In this document: in pieces, positions 7,467 to 9,072 of the stretch
Numbering within the stretch: position 1 is the stretch's first letter
Layout of the letters: each line of letters begins with the position of its first letter
Assembly: GCA_958405355.1 (NCBI GenBank)
Contig: CATYEA010000070.1
Location: forward strand, 1 to 9,072
Direction: 5' to 3'
Length of the DNA stretch: 9,072 bases
Source: an uncultured Lachnospiraceae bacterium
GTDB lineage: Bacteria; Bacillota; Clostridia; Lachnospirales; Lachnospiraceae
Position numbers and translations under genes: made by a program
Notes under the pieces: generated by a model
What the model saw: the letters and a program-made list of their open reading frames with translations, nothing else
Databases searched by the model: none
Told to the model about the DNA's origin: nothing

Positions 7467-8586
7467 AAGCTGCCTTCTCCGTATCCAGAATCTCTTCCAG
7501 TAACGGAGATTTTATTGCAGTGTGTTTTTCCATAGCCTCCCCAATTATTTCTGGTATATCTAAAAATCTGATTTTTCTGTCTAAGAATTTAGCCACAGCC
7601 CGTTCATTGGCCGCATTGAAGACGGTCGTCATAGAACCGCCGATTTCCAGGGCTTTATAGGCCAGTTTAAGTCCCTTAAAAACTTCCAGGTCCGGCGCCT
7701 CAAAATGGAGCGTTCCCAATTTAAATAAATCCAGCCATTCGCCGCCTAAAGGCTTTCTGTCAGGATAGAATAAAGCATACTGAATCGGAAGCCGCATATC
7801 CGGTGTTCCAAGCTGTCCGATAACTGCGGAATCGTCAAACTCCACCGCAGAATGAATGACGCTCTCCGGATGAACAACGACCTGAATCCGGTCCAGTCCC
7901 ACATCAAAGAGCCACCGGGCTTCAATGACTTCCAGTCCCTTATTGACCATGGTAGCCGAATCAATGGTAATCTTACGTCCCATGACCCAATTCGGATGTT
8001 TTAAGGCATCCTCCACCTGGACGGATTCCAGATCTTTAAGACTTTTGCCCCGGAATGGTCCGCCGGAAGCTGTTAATAATATTTTATGAATCTGTCCCCG
8101 TTTCTCTCCCTGTAAAGACTGGAAAATTGCCGAATGCTCACTGTCCACTGGCAGGATCTTTACACCTTTTTCCTTTGCCAGCGGCATAATAAGATGTCCC
8201 GCCGTTACCAGTGTTTCCTTATTGGCAAGGGCAATATCTTTTCCGGCTTCAATAGCCGCGATCGTTGGCCGGATACCGATCATACCGACCACCGCTGTCA
8301 GCACAATATCCGCTGACGGTTCCACAGCCGCTGCCAAAAGTCCATCCATACCAGCCAGCACTTCCACCGAAAGATCACGGATTTTTTCTCTCAGTTCTTT
8401 GGCCTTATCCTCGCGGTAAACCACCGCCAGCTTTGGCTTGAATTCCCGAATCTGCTCCTCCAGCTTTTCAATATTTGATGCGGCCGCCAGAGCCGTCACC
8501 TGAAAATCATTTTTATAATGACGCACCACATCCAGAGTCTGGGTTCCAATGGAACCGGTAGACCCTAAAAGCACTATATTTTTCAT
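7441..8586 (-). CDS. dxr: 1-deoxy-D-xylulose 5-phosphate reductoisomerase
   Basis: Dxr (IspC) rearranges and reduces 1-deoxy-D-xylulose 5-phosphate to 2-C-methyl-D-erythritol 4-phosphate using NADPH and a divalent metal. This is the first committed MEP-pathway step and the fosmidomycin target. The 381-residue length is typical. The N-terminal Rossmann fold has GSTGSIG (8-14), followed by ALANKETLV (119-127). The metal site is VDSEHSAIF with D148 and E150, plus KGLEVIEA with E219. LTASGGPFRG and HPES (239-242) belong to the substrate site and flexible loop region. The ATG at 8586 has a GAGGTAGGA Shine-Dalgarno region a few bases upstream in the 37-nt gap after cdsA. Its 3' end overlaps the likely start of rseP, so their translation is probably coupled. 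Confidence 0.97.
   Translation of the reverse strand: MKNIVLLGSTGSIGTQTLDVVRHYKNDFQVTALAAASNIEKLEEQIREFKPKLAVVYREDKAKELREKIRDLSVEVLAGMDGLLAAAVEPSADIVLTAVVGMIGIRPTIAAIEAGKDIALANKETLVTAGHLIMPLAKEKGVKILPVDSEHSAIFQSLQGEKRGQIHKILLTASGGPFRGKSLKDLESVQVEDALKHPNWVMGRKITIDSATMVNKGLEVIEARWLFDVGLDRIQVVVHPESVIHSAVEFDDSAVIGQLGTPDMRLPIQYALFYPDRKPLGGEWLDLFKLGTLHFEAPDLEVFKGLKLAYKALEIGGSMTTVFNAANERAVAKFLDRKIRFLDIPEIIGEAMEKHTAIKSPLLEEILDTEKAAYEFIESRW
7444..7449 (-). promoter_or_regulatory. Possible alternative Shine-Dalgarno for a TTG start of rseP
   Basis: AGGTGG on the minus strand lies just before the dxr stop codon and 4 nt from a TTG at 7439 that is in frame with rseP. It has one mismatch to AGGAGG and a short spacing, so it is weaker than the GGAGAAGG site (7473-7480) serving the ATG at 7466. 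It matters because it would remove the nine N-terminal residues and the overlap with dxr. Confidence 0.4.
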
Positions 8587-8623
8587 CTGTTCCTACCTCA
8601 CTTTTTACCTGACTTCCGGAACC

Positions 8624-9072
8624 TTAGATAGCAGCTCCAAAATAAACAGCCAGGAAATAAACAATCGGCGCTGTAAACAAAATACTGTCAAACCGATCCA
8701 GCACACCGCCATGGCCCGGAATCAGCTTTCCATAGTCCTTGATGCCCGTATCCCGCTTGACGGCAGACGCTGTCAAATCACCAACAACGGCAATGACCGC
8801 ACCGACGCCGCAAATAATACCGCAGGCTGCAACCGCATTGCCAAGGGATGGCAGATGGCCTCCTGCCAGAGCGCCATAGGCCATACCGAGCAGGGCCGCG
8901 CCAACAATTCCACCCACCAGACCTTCAACACTCTTTTTCGGACTCAGTTTTGGTGTCATCTTATGCTTACCGATCAGCATACCCACACAATAAGCACAGG
9001 TGTCATTCCCCCAGGCGCTCAAAAACACCAGAGGAATGATAAACAATCCGTCCGGCAATTCCCGCACCTGAT
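8624..9072 (-). CDS. cdsA: Phosphatidate cytidylyltransferase (CDP-diacylglycerol synthase), C-terminal part
   Basis: The integral-membrane enzyme CdsA makes CDP-diacylglycerol from phosphatidic acid and CTP, the branch point for phospholipid synthesis. The gene runs off the window at 9072, so only about the last 149 codons are present out of some 260-280 expected. The family signature is intact in two adjoining pieces, SAVKRDTGIKDYGK and LIPGHGGVLDRFDS. Upstream, AWGNDTCAYCVGMLIGKHK and SPKKSVEG match the conserved substrate and metal-binding loops. Hydrophobic stretches around LFIIPLVFLSAW, a glycine/alanine-rich pair in the middle, and the terminal ILFTAPIVYFLAVYF are membrane segments. 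A GTG at 9067 is an internal valine, not the start. In related genomes frr and uppS precede cdsA, and I expect them beyond the window edge, but that is inference. Confidence 0.95.
   Translation of the reverse strand, partial: QVRELPDGLFIIPLVFLSAWGNDTCAYCVGMLIGKHKMTPKLSPKKSVEGLVGGIVGAALLGMAYGALAGGHLPSLGNAVAACGIICGVGAVIAVVGDLTASAVKRDTGIKDYGKLIPGHGGVLDRFDSILFTAPIVYFLAVYFGAAI

Noticed and set aside
8587..8623. Promoter or terminator in the 37-nt gap between cdsA and dxr
   Set aside because: The gap holds the dxr Shine-Dalgarno region. I see no paired -35/-10 elements and no GC-rich hairpin followed by a T-run.

Overview
The window is a dense, single-strand gene block. Every credible gene lies on the minus strand, so transcription runs from high to low coordinates. 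The gene set and order (cdsA, dxr, rseP, ispG, polC) is the lipid, isoprenoid and replication cluster seen in low-to-mid GC Gram-positive bacteria (Bacillota). PolC, a class of replicative polymerase largely confined to that lineage, supports this. Having ispG between rseP and polC, where Bacillus has proS, together with strong Shine-Dalgarno sites, points to Clostridia, most likely a Lachnospiraceae-like gut anaerobe. The family-level assignment is an inference from gene order and protein style, not a search result.

Layout in transcription order: the 3' part of cdsA (CDP-diacylglycerol synthase, cut by the window edge at 9072); dxr (first committed MEP-pathway step); rseP (site-2 intramembrane protease, overlapping the end of dxr); ispG (penultimate MEP-pathway step); polC (replicative DNA polymerase III alpha), whose reading frame is broken near 1747; and a YegS/DagK-family lipid kinase. 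Spacings are 37 nt (cdsA-dxr), an overlap (dxr-rseP), about 27 nt (rseP-ispG), 2 nt (ispG-polC) and 12 nt (polC-kinase). No internal promoter or terminator is visible, so the block is probably co-transcribed from a promoter beyond 9072. No stretch over 300 bases lacks a gene.

Functionally, dxr and ispG feed the isoprenoid precursor pool, including undecaprenyl phosphate for the cell wall. CdsA turns phosphatidic acid into CDP-diacylglycerol, and the lipid kinase can return diacylglycerol to phosphatidic acid, the CdsA substrate. RseP is a membrane protease for regulated intramembrane proteolysis. PolC is the replicative polymerase.

The main anomaly is polC. Its first reading frame stops after 1200 codons, while a well-conserved continuation of about 266 codons lies in another frame. 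About six or seven conserved fingers-domain residues are missing at the junction, consistent with a deletion of about 19 nt. Because polC is normally essential, this is either a real recent lesion or, more likely, an assembly or consensus error. I found no previously undescribed system, RNA gene, CRISPR array or mobile element.
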